Shown: one piece after another, positions 12,103 through 24,680 of the stretch | Position numbering within the stretch: position 1 is the stretch's first letter | Layout: each line of letters starts with the position of its first letter | NCBI GenBank assembly: GCA_905250125.1 | Contig: CAJNOL010000435.1 | Coordinates: 7,496-71,495 of the forward strand | Length of the DNA: 64,000 nt | Direction: 5' to 3' | Origin: Rotaria sordida | Taxonomy: Eukaryota > Rotifera > Eurotatoria > Philodinida > Philodinidae | Translations under genes and position numbers: made by a program | The notes under the pieces: model-generated | Told to the model about the DNA's origin: nothing | Database searches by the model: none | What the model saw: the letters and a program-made list of their open reading frames with translations, nothing else

Positions 12103-14040
12103 GATTATTCGTTTGTCATGTGACCAATGATCGACACAACATCTTAAAGTATTGACTCAATCAGAGAAAAAAGGTGAATAGATCTCTTGTTATTAGCATT
12201 CATTTATTCTATGATTTTTTAAATAACTAATTGTAACAGAGCTTTCACTTGAACAAGGAAAAATAAGTAAACAGCATACTAAGGGTCGTTCTATTCAGTC
12301 GCTTCCCATCTGAACTATCAGCCTTTTAAGAACTTCTTAATTTGCTTTGGAGAAAAACGAGATAAGTGTACACCTCTATCTTAATGATTATTCAACTGTC
12401 AGAATAGTTCAATTATTAGACCAACTCTCATAATATCTTTTCCAGTGAGCAAGTTTTTGGAATAGAACGTTTGTGCAAAATGTGGTAATTGCCGTTATGA
12501 ACATTCATTTTTCATAGGATCTTGAATCTATGGACGAAGTGAAAAACTTAACTTTAAAGTTAAAAGAAGATAAGCGAACAGAATGTTGATTGAACTCATT
12601 CATTTGATAGGTCATCTTATTTATGCTTAGCAATTCGGTCGTCTCACTTTGAAGTGAATGAAATATATGAATAAGACTGTTGGTACTATTCAAATCATTC
12701 ATTTAGCATGCGAATGCCAGTGTGTTACTGAATCAAAAAGGTAAGTTTAATATAGGCATAGTAGATTCATAGAACTTACCGGTGATGCTAATCATCCATA
12801 TAGCTGATGACTCTCTATGACTTTGTCTTTCTTGAATCCTTGGTTTTTTTTGTGCATAAAATAGGTGAATAATATTATGCGGCAAATTGGAAATGGATGG
12901 TGACAAACCTTTCGTGACATGATCGTCGAACGTCTTCGTTAATCAAAAACTTTGTATTCCAGTAAATAAAATAAATGAACATAATACCAGAAATAAGAAT
13001 GGTTCTTTGTTCATTTGAACTTTGATTTCATTAATGATTCACAATTTTGGTTTTAAAGTGACTGAAATTGATGAATATCATCATTTCAAGAATTATCATC
13101 AGTCATTCACTGTGTCATCTGTCAAAAGAATATATCCTCCAGATTTTTGTTTCAATGTATGCAATATCATTGAATAGCACCATTGGGGAAGCAGTGATTG
13201 GGAGCGTTATGTTGATTCTTTAATTTTACAATCTTTTGCTAGCATGTCAATTTGCAACATTTATATGAAGATGCATCAAGATAACTGAATAAATTCGTTG
13301 GAAAATAAATGTTGGTATACCATGAACGTTTCGAATTTAACATGACTTCGATGTTTCAGTTCAAAGTAGACGGGATAAGAGAACGAAATTCCGATGGTAA
13401 ATATTCATTACTTATATAATCGTCGATCTATATCAACAACACTGAGTCATCATTTCAAAATAAGAAAGATAGATGAACACAACAATGGTGAAACTGGTTC
13501 ATTTGGTTTGCGATCTTTTCTCTATTTAGCAATGCATCATCTTTTATGTGGATCACGAAAAATATATGAATGAAACAATAAATATGTGAATCCTTCATTT
13601 ATGATGTGTCCCTCAATCAACTCGCTAATTCATAAGCTTTGATTCAAGCTTCAAAGTGAGATGAAAACATAGACGAATACAACCATTGGGATCGTTTCAA
13701 GCGTTGCCATCATTCATTGGCCATGCCATACTAGATGAACTACGAACAATGCGTGTATTTCAGCTCAAAATGGATGACATAAGTGAACCAAATTTTCATT
13801 ATATTTGTTCATTTGACACGTGATCATTAACTAGTCGAAGAAGTTCTAAATATTTTTCCCAAATCCAGGAAAATAAACGAACATGATACTGATTATAGTC
13901 ATTCGTTTGTTACTTAAAACATGCACTAATGTTTTTAGTGAAAATCCTGCTTCAAAATTGCTGTGATTGACGAATAAATGTTTGGTGCAATATGTACTTA
14001 TTAAATATCCTTTGCTATGTGATCTTCAATACGCTGACTG
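12103..14040. repeat. Decayed half of tandem array, unit about 100 bp
   Basis: The sequence starts directly after the last stop codon of the B-box gene model. Loosely related blocks recur with elements like GATGAACA, a T-rich CATTTG stretch and TGTGATC. Around 13470, 13570, 13672, 13775, 13873 and 13973 the blocks are spaced about 100 bp. They resemble the 93-bp unit downstream but are much more diverged. I interpret this as older copies of the same array; copy borders are approximate. Confidence 0.55.
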
Positions 14041-15865
14041 AGTCGCAACTTTTGCTTCGAAGTGAACAAATGAAATGAACAGAAGTCTGCTTATAACTGT
14101 TCCTTTGCGATGTGATCCTCGACCGGCTGACCAAGTTGCGAATGTCTCTTCGGAATGACTAAAAGAGGTAAACAGAAGTCTCGTCATTATTAATGTTCCT
14201 CTCCGATGTGATCTTCGATCAACTGACCAAGTCACAACCTTTGCTTCGCAATGATCAACAGAGGTGACTAGAAGTCTTTTCAGTAATGTTCTTGTTTGAT
14301 GTAATCTTCAGTCAGCTAATCAAATGGCAACTTTTGCTTCAGAGTGAACAAAAAAGGTGAACCGAAGTCTAGTTATAAATGTTCCTTTACTATGTGATTT
14401 TCAATCAATAGGCCGATTGGCAAACTTTTCTTTTCAGTGAGCAAAACAGATGAATAGAAGTCTGGTTATTAATGTTATTTTATGACGTGATCTTCAATGA
14501 GCAGACCAAGTCGCAAGTTTTGCTTCGAAGAGAGAGCAAAAAATGTGAACAGAGGTCTCGTTATGAATACTCCTTTGTGATATGATCTTCGATCAGCTGA
14601 CTCAGTCCGAATCTTTGCTTCGAATTGAACAAAACAGGCGAACAGAAGTCTGGTTATGAATGTTTCTTTGTCATGTAATCTTTAATCAGCTAATCGAGTC
14701 GCAACCTTTACTTCGAAGTGAGCAAAAGAGGTGAACAGAAGTATTTTGAGTAATGTTCTTTTGCAATGTAATCGTCGATCAGTTGACTGACTGGTAATTT
14801 TTACTTCGAAGTGAGCCAAAGAGATGAAAAGGAGTCTCATTATGAAAATTCTTTTGTGATATTATCTTTAATCAACTGTTCGACTCGCAACTTTTGCTTC
14901 GAACTAAGCAAAATAGTTGAACAGAAGTCTCGTTATGAATGTTCCTTTGCCATGTGTTCGTCCATCAGTTGATCGAGTCATAATCTTTGCTTCAAAATGA
15001 GTAAAAGAAATGAACAGAAATCTGGTTATGAATATTTCTTTGCGATGTGATCTTTGATCAGCTGATCTACTCGCCACTTTTGCTTCAAACTAAGCAAAAC
15101 AGGTAAACAGAAGCCTGGTTATGAAGGTTTCTTTGTCATGTGATTCTTAATCAGCAGGCCGAGTCACAAACTTTTCTTCTAAGTGAGTAGAAGAGATGAA
15201 CGGAAGTTTGGTTATGAATGTTTGCTTGAGATGTGATCTTCGATTAGCGGATCGAGACGGAAACTTTTCTTCCATGGACGAAAAAGAGATGAACAGAAGT
15301 CTAATGAGTAATGTTCTTTTGCGATGTAATCTTTGATCAGTAGGCTGAGTCATAAACTTTTCCTTCCAGTGAGCAAAAGATGTGAACAGAAATCTGGTTA
15401 TAAATATTCCTTGGTCATGTGATCTTCGATCTGCAGGCCGAGTTGGAAACGTTTCTACCAAATAAGCAAAAGAGATGAATACAAGTATATTGATGAATGT
15501 TCCTGTACCATGTGATATTCGATCATTTGACTCAATCGAAAACTCTTCTTCTAAGTAAGCAAAAGAGCCGAATAGAAGTCTACTGAGTAATATTCATTTG
15601 CGATGTGATCTTTGATCAGTAGTAGGTTGAGTCGCAAACTTTTATTCAAAGTAACCAAAAGATGTAAACAGAAGTCTGGTTATAAATGTTTCTTTACCAT
15701 GCGATCTTTGATCAGTAGATCGAATCGGAAACTTTTTTCCAAGTGAGCAAATGAAAGGGATAAAAGTTTGGTTATGAATGTTCTTTTGTCATGTGATCTT
15801 TGATCAGCTGATCGAGGCGTAATCCTTGCTTCGAAGGAAGCAAAAGAGGTAAAAGGATGAGTTGT
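14041..15865. repeat. 93-bp minisatellite, about 20 copies
   Basis: An anchor (GAAGTCT or a close variant) recurs 20 times between 14082 and 15858. By hand count 13 of 19 spacings are exactly 93 bp and two are 96; the others are 92, 94, 94 and 95. Each unit contains GTGATCTTCGATCAGCTGA, a CTTTTGCTTCGAAG-like block, AGCAAAAGAGGTGAACAG and TTATGAATGTTCCTTTG. Copies differ at roughly 15-25% of sites. My hand consensus is open in one of six frames (minus strand, 31 codons per unit), but single copies carry indels and stops. Open runs remain at 14026-14235 and 15147-15461. It is not a CRISPR array: there is no repeat/spacer alternation. Confidence 0.9.
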
Positions 15866-16917
15866 TTGTGTGAGGACAACATTAGCGTTTAAAAGCGAAT
15901 TGTCAAAAAATAAAGTGTTTCGTGGAGTTTCAGAAAACCTGAAAAATATGAGAAGATATATGCTTTACTTAGTGTACCATACTATAAAGATTTACAAGAG
16001 AGTGCCAGGTCGCTGAAAGCCTGCTTCGCACTACTACAATGGCCTTGTTGAGGGATGGTTGAGCTTTTTTATTTGTAGGTCACCGAATTAGAGATTTCTG
16101 GAAATGACGGAGGGTGTGAAAAGAGAATCGTAGAGGTAGGGATATGGAGAATGATGTTTCTGAATCAAACAGCTAATTATAGTGATGGAGATAAATACCT
16201 TGCATTTGAAACCGTTATTGATTGAACTGTTTTACATAATATACATAAGTAAAGTATGAAACAATAAAAATCGCATTCGGATAATACACATATATTACTA
16301 ATTTTAAATATGCAACTGAAATAAAACGTAGGATGAGCGTGCATGATATTGTGCCAATGCTAACCATAGATAGTTGATCACTGACTTGTACATCATGAAA
16401 GACCTTTATTTATGTATAAGTGATGATATCTTCAGGATACGATTTCATTCAAGGCAACTTGATTAGAGACATGTTCAGTGGAATTTTTCAGTTGTATTGT
16501 TGAACATTTGTAACAGTTAAAGATTAACTGTTGCTTCTTGTGGTATTTCAACTTCGTTACTTCACCCTTTGATTTTGAATTATCACAGATTCATTTTAGT
16601 ACACTGTTCAAATCAAGACTTGTGCAATCAGGGTGTGGGTGTACCTATAAAAAAAATTTTCAGTTCAATCGAACATAGCATCTCGAACAAATGACGACGA
16701 TTTTTTAAGAACGATCATTTTGTGTATTGTTGAAATGTCATTTTGAACTTTCATTTCTCAATTCTTCCTTATCCTTGAACATTCATGGATATTGACTTCT
16801 GTTAGGTCTTGTTAAAAAAAGAGTAATTGCATTATTTTCTTTATTTTATATACAAAAAATGAAAAAGAAAAGCGATACAAAGATTATTAAAGCAATATAC
16901 AAAAAAAAATTGTCAAT
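15866..16917. other. Intergenic, no gene seen
   Basis: Between the minisatellite and the 3' end of the kinase gene. It contains one telomere-like GGGTGTGGGTGT at about 16630. The sequence just beyond the kinase stop is AT-rich 3' flank. No other feature is supported. Confidence 0.55.
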
Positions 16918-19327
16918 TCATTCTGCGAACAGATGATTATCAATATTTTCATATTGACTTTTATTTTGACATAATGGTGATGAATAATACAGATTTCCAT
17001 GAGTATTAATTCTTGTTTTTTTACAATTATAATAATGTTCTTTAAGTTCATCATACCATTCAGTTTTTGCATTCATTAATATTAATAAAGGAGAATATGA
17101 TTTAGAATAAATATGATCAAAATTAATATTTGACATAAATGATGTTTGACGTAATTCATCTAATGTACATAAACGTTGATTTGGATTTTTTTCTAATAAA
17201 TTATAAAGTAATTCTTTAATATCTGTTTTATTTTCAAGTTCATTTAATGGTAAATTAAATTTATGATTTAATACTTTATTTGCCATTGATAAATGATCTT
17301 TTGTAGCTGAAACAGGATATTCACCAAATAAACATGCATACATTAATATACCTAAACTCCACCAATCAACACGATGATCATATGGTCGAACACTAAGTAC
17401 TTCAGGTGCAATATCTAAATGATAGAAAAAAAACAAGGCAAACAAACTTAAAAACTTTATAATAAAAAATTTTCTTATACATTGTAATGTTCCACATATT
17501 GTTGTTGTTCGTTGACCTAATGAAAGCCATTTTGATAAACCAAAATCAATTATTTGAATATTTCCTTTTTCATCTAATAGAATATTTTCCATTTTAACAT
17601 CTCGATATATAATACCTTTATTATGTAAATAATCAAGTACCATAGCTACTTGTGCTATATAAATTTTTACAATTATTTCAGGAAAACGACGTATACGTAA
17701 CCATAATGATAATAATTCACCATTTTGAACATAATCCGTTATGATATATAAATAGCGACGTGATTGCCAATAATAATATGTATGAACAATAAATGGATGA
17801 GAAAGACATGATTGTGCTATTGTTACTTCATCTAAATAAAATTATTTTACTGGATTATAATAATTGATGAGGGCATATTTCCAACAGATCAATCGCTTTC
17901 CCATCAAAAACTACTAAAGATGTAAGCTCAACAACAACAATAGCTAGCAATCTGCGATTTTCAGTATTCAAAAGAGGAGAAGTCCGGCCGTTTTTTTCTT
18001 TGTCTGATATTATATAATTCATCATCTTCGTAAAACACGCAATAACAAATACATTCAGTATCTATTCCATGCATTTTTACTAATAAATAAGTTCTTTTTA
18101 GTATTAAACACGTTCTATACTTAGAATGTTTACCTTTGACTTGTTGAACAGCATTATCTTTAACAATTTGTGATTTACTCATAATTTTCATTGCATAAAT
18201 TTGTTTATCATGTATTGAACAAACTTTTATTACATTTCCAAATGCACCTCGAGCAATAATATCAATCACCTAGATTTTCCAAAAAATAAATTACATTTCA
18301 ATAGTCAAAAATTAAATATTTATCACGTACATCAAAATCTGCTTCAGTAACTTTTCCTTTAATTGAAAATTCTGGTAAAAACATAGCTTCATGTCCACGA
18401 ACAGGAAAATTTGTACTTGATCGTCGATATGGATTTCTTAATGATGATGTTTGATATTTACGACGTGATTGATTTCGATATACACCTGATTGTAAATTAA
18501 TATTATATTCATAATCATTTCCATTAGTTAATGATAAATCATTACGACTATTTTGTGGTGGACATATAGGTGATGAAGAAGATGATGGTTGAAGAAAATT
18601 AAAACTACGAGAAAATAAACTTATTGTTCGATCACCAATTGATTGAAGACTGACATTCAAATATGAAGATACTGGCTAAAAAACAAAAAAAGAAAAATTC
18701 AAATTTTTCTTTTGTATAGTGACTTTTGGGACGTTCTGTATTTTTCCTGTTTCCTTCAGACTGAGAATCTATTGCATAATCTTCCTATATAAATACTTAT
18801 TCATTGAGTAGATTGCTGATTAAGCTATTCATGCTTGAAAGGAATGCTGCATGTTATGTGTTTATATGATCAGATCAACATTTTTCTTTTCTTCATAGTG
18901 TTCTCATATTTTAGATAAAGGATGTTATTCAAATAAGCGGAAAAGGAAACTGTCATCTTTCTTCTATATAAATTAGATTAATAAAACGAATGTCAATTCA
19001 TTTAAAACTCTTGATGTCTATAGATGATGTAAGCATAAATCAAATTAAATTTGAGACAGTAGTTTTTTTTTTTTATTAAGATAATAAATTTACCTGAATT
19101 TTTTTTCCTTTTTTATCAAGATGTATTTGTTTTGTATGACGTCGACGAAAACGAGGTGATGGACCATATTTTTTTCCATTATAACTTTGATATGATGAAT
19201 TATCCAAATTACTATCAGTATCTTCGTTATTTGTTAAATAATGTTGTTGAATGAAACGATTTTTCTCATGTCCATTATTTATTGATAAAGTTTTAGTTAA
19301 ATGTGGTGAAGTATTTTTATTACCCAT
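16918..19327 (-). CDS. RSKR: AGC-family protein kinase, RSKR/SgK494-like
   Basis: Exons 19327-19094, 18675-18331, 18269-18134, 17831-17481 and 17414-16918 join in phase to 520 residues. The start MGNKNTS is a good N-myristoylation signal. Residues 2-170 are basic and low-complexity. A MFLPEFSIKG segment just before the kinase domain is a feature I associate with SgK494/RSKR. The kinase domain runs from about 190 to 460. It has a glycine loop whose first Gly is Ala (ARGAFGNV), catalytic Lys in YAMK (K221), IIYRDVKMEN with catalytic Asp316, DFG at 334-336, TICGTLQ, and APE at 358-360 (codon split by an intron). All catalytic residues are present, so it should be an active Ser/Thr kinase, probably membrane-tethered. 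It lacks the second kinase domain of true RSKs. The assignment rests on motif resemblance; another S6K-related kinase is possible. Confidence 0.85.
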
Positions 19328-20844
19328 CGAACGATATCGATCGGCATAGCGCGTTTCTTTGAATAAGATTGATATATGACACAGCTGCTTTTTATTATTT
19401 ATACTAAAAAAAAAAGGATAAGAATAATGAAATTTATAGCATTTTTTCACGTGAAGTATTTGTTTTTTTTAATATGTGAGTATTCCGTATGTATGTATTG
19501 AATAGAATAGAGAAGAGAGACATCGAGGACTTGTGAATAGAATTAAAAAAAAAGACATAATACTCAAATGAAAAATGGATCAAAGTTCAACTTAGTTTTC
19601 ATTAGAATAGTTCTATTCGAGGAATAATAAATAAATCGACTTTTTTTAACATGCAAGTAAAGAAGTTCTTTATTGTAATCAATAATTATACACATACCAA
19701 TGTAATAATATTGTTATTATTGAAGCAATTCATTTTATTCATCTAGATTATTGTAACAGACTTCGCTTATATTGGTATGAGAAATGTACGCAAGATGTTC
19801 ATTCTATTATTTACTATTTATACAACAAAGCAGAAAAATATACACACACACACATTGTGTTTAGAGAGAAAAAAAAGTGATAATAAAGATGGTCATCAAC
19901 ATGTCTATTGTCTTTATTTCACCGACAATATGATGTAATACATACATATACATCTGTCAATTGTCGATCATAATAACAATGAGTTGCTCTCTACGCCATG
20001 ATAAATGATAATAGAGCATCGTTCAACGAGTGTTTCAACTTTATAGGATTAAACATATATTCATTTAATACAAAAATATTTTGAATAATAGTTGTTACTA
20101 CTACTCTTTCGTACATTTTCTAAATGAATGGTTACTTACGAAGGATATTGAATAGAATTTAATTTTTGAAAAAAAAACTACATCGAAGAGTCTTTGAAAT
20201 TCTCTATATATAGAAACTGTATTGTAAAAAAGGAACAGAGAGAACAGTATGAGAAAATAACATACAATCTCTTGACTAGTGGATAGGCAAGTAATCGGAA
20301 GGAGAGAAAAGCAATGAAGAAAGCATGAACGAGGTGAATATGGGTGAGTGAATGAATGATGACGATTGATTTTACCAATGGAGTTATTATTTGACCAATC
20401 TTTACTAATGGGAAGATGTCGCTATATGACTAAATGAAATATATGCCGTTTTTCTGCTTGAATAGAGTTCTTCATTTACATATGAGTATATAAAATTTAT
20501 TCATGCTTTGTAAATTATTCAGCGAAAATAGAATCGTCTCTGACACGACAGATGGAAGTTATTCTATCGAATTGAAAATATTATTGAATGAAATCATCAT
20601 TCATTTGCTTTGCCGAGTAGAATCTTATCATATTGTGAAACTCTTCGTTTGAAAATAGTAGAAATTTTTCTGTATTATTCATTAGAAACTTGTCAATGGT
20701 ACATTCATGTATTGACTTTAATAGAAGAAAATTATATGATTTTGAAAAGATCACTCAAACGAATAGTATCATATTAAGTGGTTGAATTATATGGATTATC
20801 GCTACAATAACTTGATAAACTTTTATTAACATCTAATATAATGC
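19328..20844. other. 5' flank of the kinase gene, no second gene seen
   Basis: A pyrimidine-rich tract ending in TTTAG lies about 70 bases upstream of the kinase ATG on the minus strand, so a leader intron or trans-splice site is possible. The rest is AT-rich with a short CA repeat near 19850. No supported frame. Confidence 0.5.
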
Positions 20845-21765
20845 TTACGAGGAAACCTTTTCAGGTGTTCCCTCGGATTTCAATGAATTTTTATCTCTAG
20901 ATACTACATGGTGTTCTAGTAAAAACTCTCAAAAGGATTTGGGTTCCTATTGCTCCCTTCAAAAGTTATGCACATTTTTATTTTGCCCCTATAAGACGTA
21001 ACATATAATATTTAAGAGAGAGTTTGGCAGACCACTAATCAAGTCGGTTTCTGCTAAATATTTTTTTCTATTTATTTTTTTTTGTGGTTAGATCATAAAA
21101 TTTTTAAAAAATCTTTTTTTTTTACATATTGATGATTGTTTTAAGAATTTTTTTGTCTCTGATCGCCTCTCTGAGTCAGGAAAGATCTCAAAAGACCCAA
21201 ATTCGATGAGGTTAGAGATAAATTACAAGCAAAAGAATGACCATCAAATATAGATCTCCTTCTTTCGTGGAAGCACAATCAACTACTAAAGCTTATCGTA
21301 ATGAACGCTGGTATATCTCATTTTGTAGAGAATTCCTTTCTGTATCTCTCAAGACCTTTCCTGGCTCAAAGAGGTGATCAGAGACAGAAAAATTCTCAAC
21401 ACAATCATCAATTTGTATGATCTAACCACAAAAAAAAACGAAGATTGTGATTCTTTTCATTCTTCACAAGTACTTCAGAACAATTTGATATTTTGGACTT
21501 ATAAGTTTCTCGATATGATCTTTCATTTGTGCTAAATAAATAGAAAGAAATATTTAGCAGGAACCGACTTGATTAATGGTCTGCCAAACTCTCTCTTAAA
21601 TATTATATGTTACGTCTTATAGGAGCAAAATAGAAATGTGCATAACTTTTGAAGGGAGCAATAGGAACCCAAATCCTTTTGAGGGTTTTTACTAGAACAC
21701 CATGTGGTATCTATAGACAAAAATTCATTGAAATCCGAGGGTGCACCTGAAAAGGTTTCTCCGTT
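20845..21765. mobile_element. 0.92-kb palindromic foldback/MITE-like element
   Basis: Left arm about 20845-21075 and right arm about 21530-21765 are long, well-conserved reverse complements. They hold AACCTTTTCAGGTG at the outer ends, CAAAAGGATTTGGGTTCCTA further in, and AGAGAGAGTTTGGCAGACC nearer the centre. The inner 450 bp is also palindromic but more diverged (TTTTTGTCTCTGATC pairs with GATCAGAGACAGAAAAA). No open frame remains. It is probably a non-autonomous DNA transposon derivative. Target-site duplication could not be fixed. Confidence 0.8.
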
Positions 21766-22501
21766 AGGCAAAGTGCATCATTTGAGAATGAACATAGGGT
21801 AAATAACTAGCATTGCAAGTAATAGTTGTTCAAGACAAACTGTCAAACATATCTTTTACTTTTTAATGATCTAGACTGATTTGATCTGTCAATTGAACAC
21901 AGTGCTATCTATAGTCTATTATGTGAGAAATCATTGTCAGTTGTAACTACACAAGGTGATTTATTTCCTTAGTCATGCATTTTACCTCTGAGTCTTAAGC
22001 AAGATATTTGTGAAGTTGAGTAAAAACAGTAAAAAATTCTCATTCAAATTTAACTACAGAGTACGGCATGAAGCTATCGTGCTGTCCATTTGTTTTCCAG
22101 CGCATTTTGAGGGTGTGGGTGTGGATCTTGTCTTAGCCCACAGCTATACCCTCACACACCCACACCCACATCTACACCTACACCTTCACTCACACATATC
22201 CCACCCTACTTATCGATTTATAAGATAGATAGATGTTGAACAGTCGAAGGTAATTTATTTATTTTTGAGACCGGAGCCTGTCAATGGTATTAAATAACTA
22301 GAACAATAGATCGTGACCATGGAAAACGATATTCATGTTACTTAAGAGTGGAGTAAACTTTTTTAATGTTTATCATACAGATTTCGCTGATATAAGTGTC
22401 TCTCATCTGAGTCGGCACATGTTTCTCAGACATCGCGTGCAAATTCTTCCTCTCAACAATCGACATGTTGGATACACCCAAACTGGTAATTGGCACCTGG
22501 G
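21766..22501. other. Intergenic with telomere-like G/C-strand patches
   Basis: Contains GGGTGTGGGTGTGG at about 22110. Some 40 bp later there is a complementary C-rich stretch, CCCTCACACACCCACACCC and following CACACC/CTACACC units, to about 22196. Bdelloid telomeres are reported to be TGTGGG repeats, so these are telomere-like interstitial sequences facing each other. The open frame over them (22010-22228) is a repeat artefact. Confidence 0.6.
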
Positions 22502-24680
22502 TCACCTATAATGGATTTTACCTCCGAATACTTGTATGACTTCAGCCATCGATGAAGCTGCTGTTGAAGGATTATCAAGCAGTTCAAGTTGCTTACGAAA
22601 ACATTCGTCTGATTGTATAATATTGCCTCTGTGTCTATAAATGTTACCCAATACATAATAGAGCTCAATTATCAAAGGATGATCAACAGGTAATGATTTC
22701 AACCCTATATTCAGTGCCCTTTCGTAATGTTTTATGGCTTCTTCTTCTTGTTGTGTACGATGAAAAATGAGTGCCAATTTGTTGTGGCAATAAGCAAAAT
22801 CCGGATGGATAGATGGCAAGCATTTTTCTTCGATCTCCAAAGCTTTTCGATAATTATCAATCGCTAATTGATATTTCCTATAATAGAAATATACGAGCCC
22901 TAAGCTTGAGTAACAAGCAGCTACACGAGAGTGTTCTTCTCCATAAATTCGCTTGTAAATGGCCAAGATCTTTGTATATGGAACCAGACTTTTCCGCCAT
23001 CGAGTACTTATATTAGTTTCCCACCAATCTAAGAAAAGAAAGACTGGAAACCTGTCAACAAGTCCTATTCTGCGTTCAGAAAAACATGAAAATATTGTCA
23101 TGTATCCAACTTTCAAATATGTCCAGAATTTTATTCAAACAAAAGTGTATCAAGCCCTAAGAAGTTTTCTTTCTGTTTAGCTGATGGAAATCTCGTATTT
23201 GTATCATATAGCTATATATGAAACTGCAGCTTTTTGAAGATAAAAATACTCGTTTTATATCTTATCGTACTATTAGAAGTTTGGAGAAAAATGATTTGAA
23301 GATGCATTTTTCTTAAATAACCGACTTTCTTTGATAAAGAATATTGACTCACTTCTCAAATCCGTGTGATACCAAGCGGCAAGTTTCCAATCTGTAATTT
23401 TTCTATAAGAATGACCTAAACTCATATAAGTTGCTGCGACAATTGGATTATCCTCATTAGGAAATACACGGGCGAAAATTTTTAATACTTCCCGATACCG
23501 AACTCGACATTGTCTGAAATAGCCCTTCTGTCGATCCACGTCACCAATGTAAAGGTGACATTTGCCAATATCCACAGAGTCAGATTCGTGTTTCAGTGTA
23601 TTTAGCATTCGAAATAAAAAGTTTTTTGCGTGAGTCAAGTATCTCATGTTTAGCAACACAATACTCAAAGAGATGAGAGTCGGCTCTTCACCTTCACTGT
23701 TAGACCTTGCACCATCTTGGAGATATTCTTTTTTCATAGCAGTAAATGCATCTTCCAATTCTTTATCATTATTACCACATAGTGACATGGATAGAATAGT
23801 TAAATATGGATTATTGGGATCGTCACGAATATCGTTCAACTGAAACACTGAGCCAAACATGAAAAGAATTTCTCCTTCATCAAAGCAGCTCAAATCGGTG
23901 AGATCGGCAAGCGAACTCGTTCCATCGTAAAGATTTGGATCGGCATCAATCTCAAAGAAGACATATTCGAAACCGGCAGGAGGCTTTATAACGCTGTCGG
24001 CTGTAGTTCCAAGAAATTGATATGCTATATCGGAACTCAGACTTGTTGAAAGAAACAAATTTACAGAAATAAATTGACCGGTTGATTGTTTTAAAGAGTG
24101 CAACTCGTTTGTGGAAATTAATTTGACTACGATAAACACGCATAGGTTCTGAGCACCGATGGGCATTCAGTTGTTCTTGTAGATCGCAGATATAAAAGCG
24201 AACATAAAAGAGAAAATCGATCTCTTGTGATCTAAGAGCTTGGTTGAGGAGTTTGAAAAGAAATGAGTCTCTGGTATACCATTCTAGTGCATCATTCTTT
24301 CGATAGTTAATGTTAAATTCCTCCAAATCTTTTAAGTATTTATCTTGATTCTTTAAACATTTCGCACATGTTGAAATGAATTTGTCTCTATCTCTTGATG
24401 ACGACGGTATCCGAAGAAGAAAGTCTAGCATTAGTTTTGAAAAAAGATACGTTCCATTGATGTATGTGGATGAACGTTGCGTACCGAAATCTTTTCTGTT
24501 GAAAATATCCATTGAAAGAAAATCTTGCGGAGAGCAACGAGCCCAACGTTGTTGGAAAGATTTGATGTGATATTCGAGTGCATCGACTTTTACAAATTTT
24601 ACCTTTGATAACAAAAAACAACAATGAGAAGAACGATAGAAAAAAAATACGTTCTGTCCCACACAAATTATCTCATACAA
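22502..24680 (-). pseudogene. ADP-ribosyltransferase (ART) plus TPR protein, frameshifted
   Basis: The gene reads 24680 to 22502. An upstream frame (to about 24125) holds an N-terminal region and the first ART motif, EPMRVYR, which supplies the catalytic Arg. A single extra base in the AAA run at 24122-24124 then shifts into the next frame. That frame carries the second motif (FLSTS) and the third (FDEGEILFMFGSVF, with the ExE of arginine-specific transferases), followed by TPR-like helices. A spliced exon (donor 23354/23353, acceptor, 23028-22502) adds kinesin-light-chain-type TPRs such as HPDFAYCHNKLALIFHRTQQ. All three R-S-E motif groups survive, so this is a recent break or a sequence error. 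The 5' end is unresolved: the apparent ATG at 24680 lies in intron-like sequence with a possible acceptor near 24602. The family transfers ADP-ribose from NAD to arginine and is expanded in bdelloids. Confidence 0.75.

Noticed and set aside
14026..15461. Open frames on the minus strand inside the 93-bp array as genes
   Set aside because: They are fragments of the repeat unit, interrupted by indels between copies, with no start context or splice support.
14041..15865. CRISPR-like array
   Set aside because: Whole units repeat with similar divergence throughout; there is no constant repeat alternating with unique spacers, and the window is eukaryotic.
22010..22228. 72-codon open frame with a His/Pro/Leu-rich end
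   Set aside because: Produced by the CACACCCACACCC repeat; no coding support.
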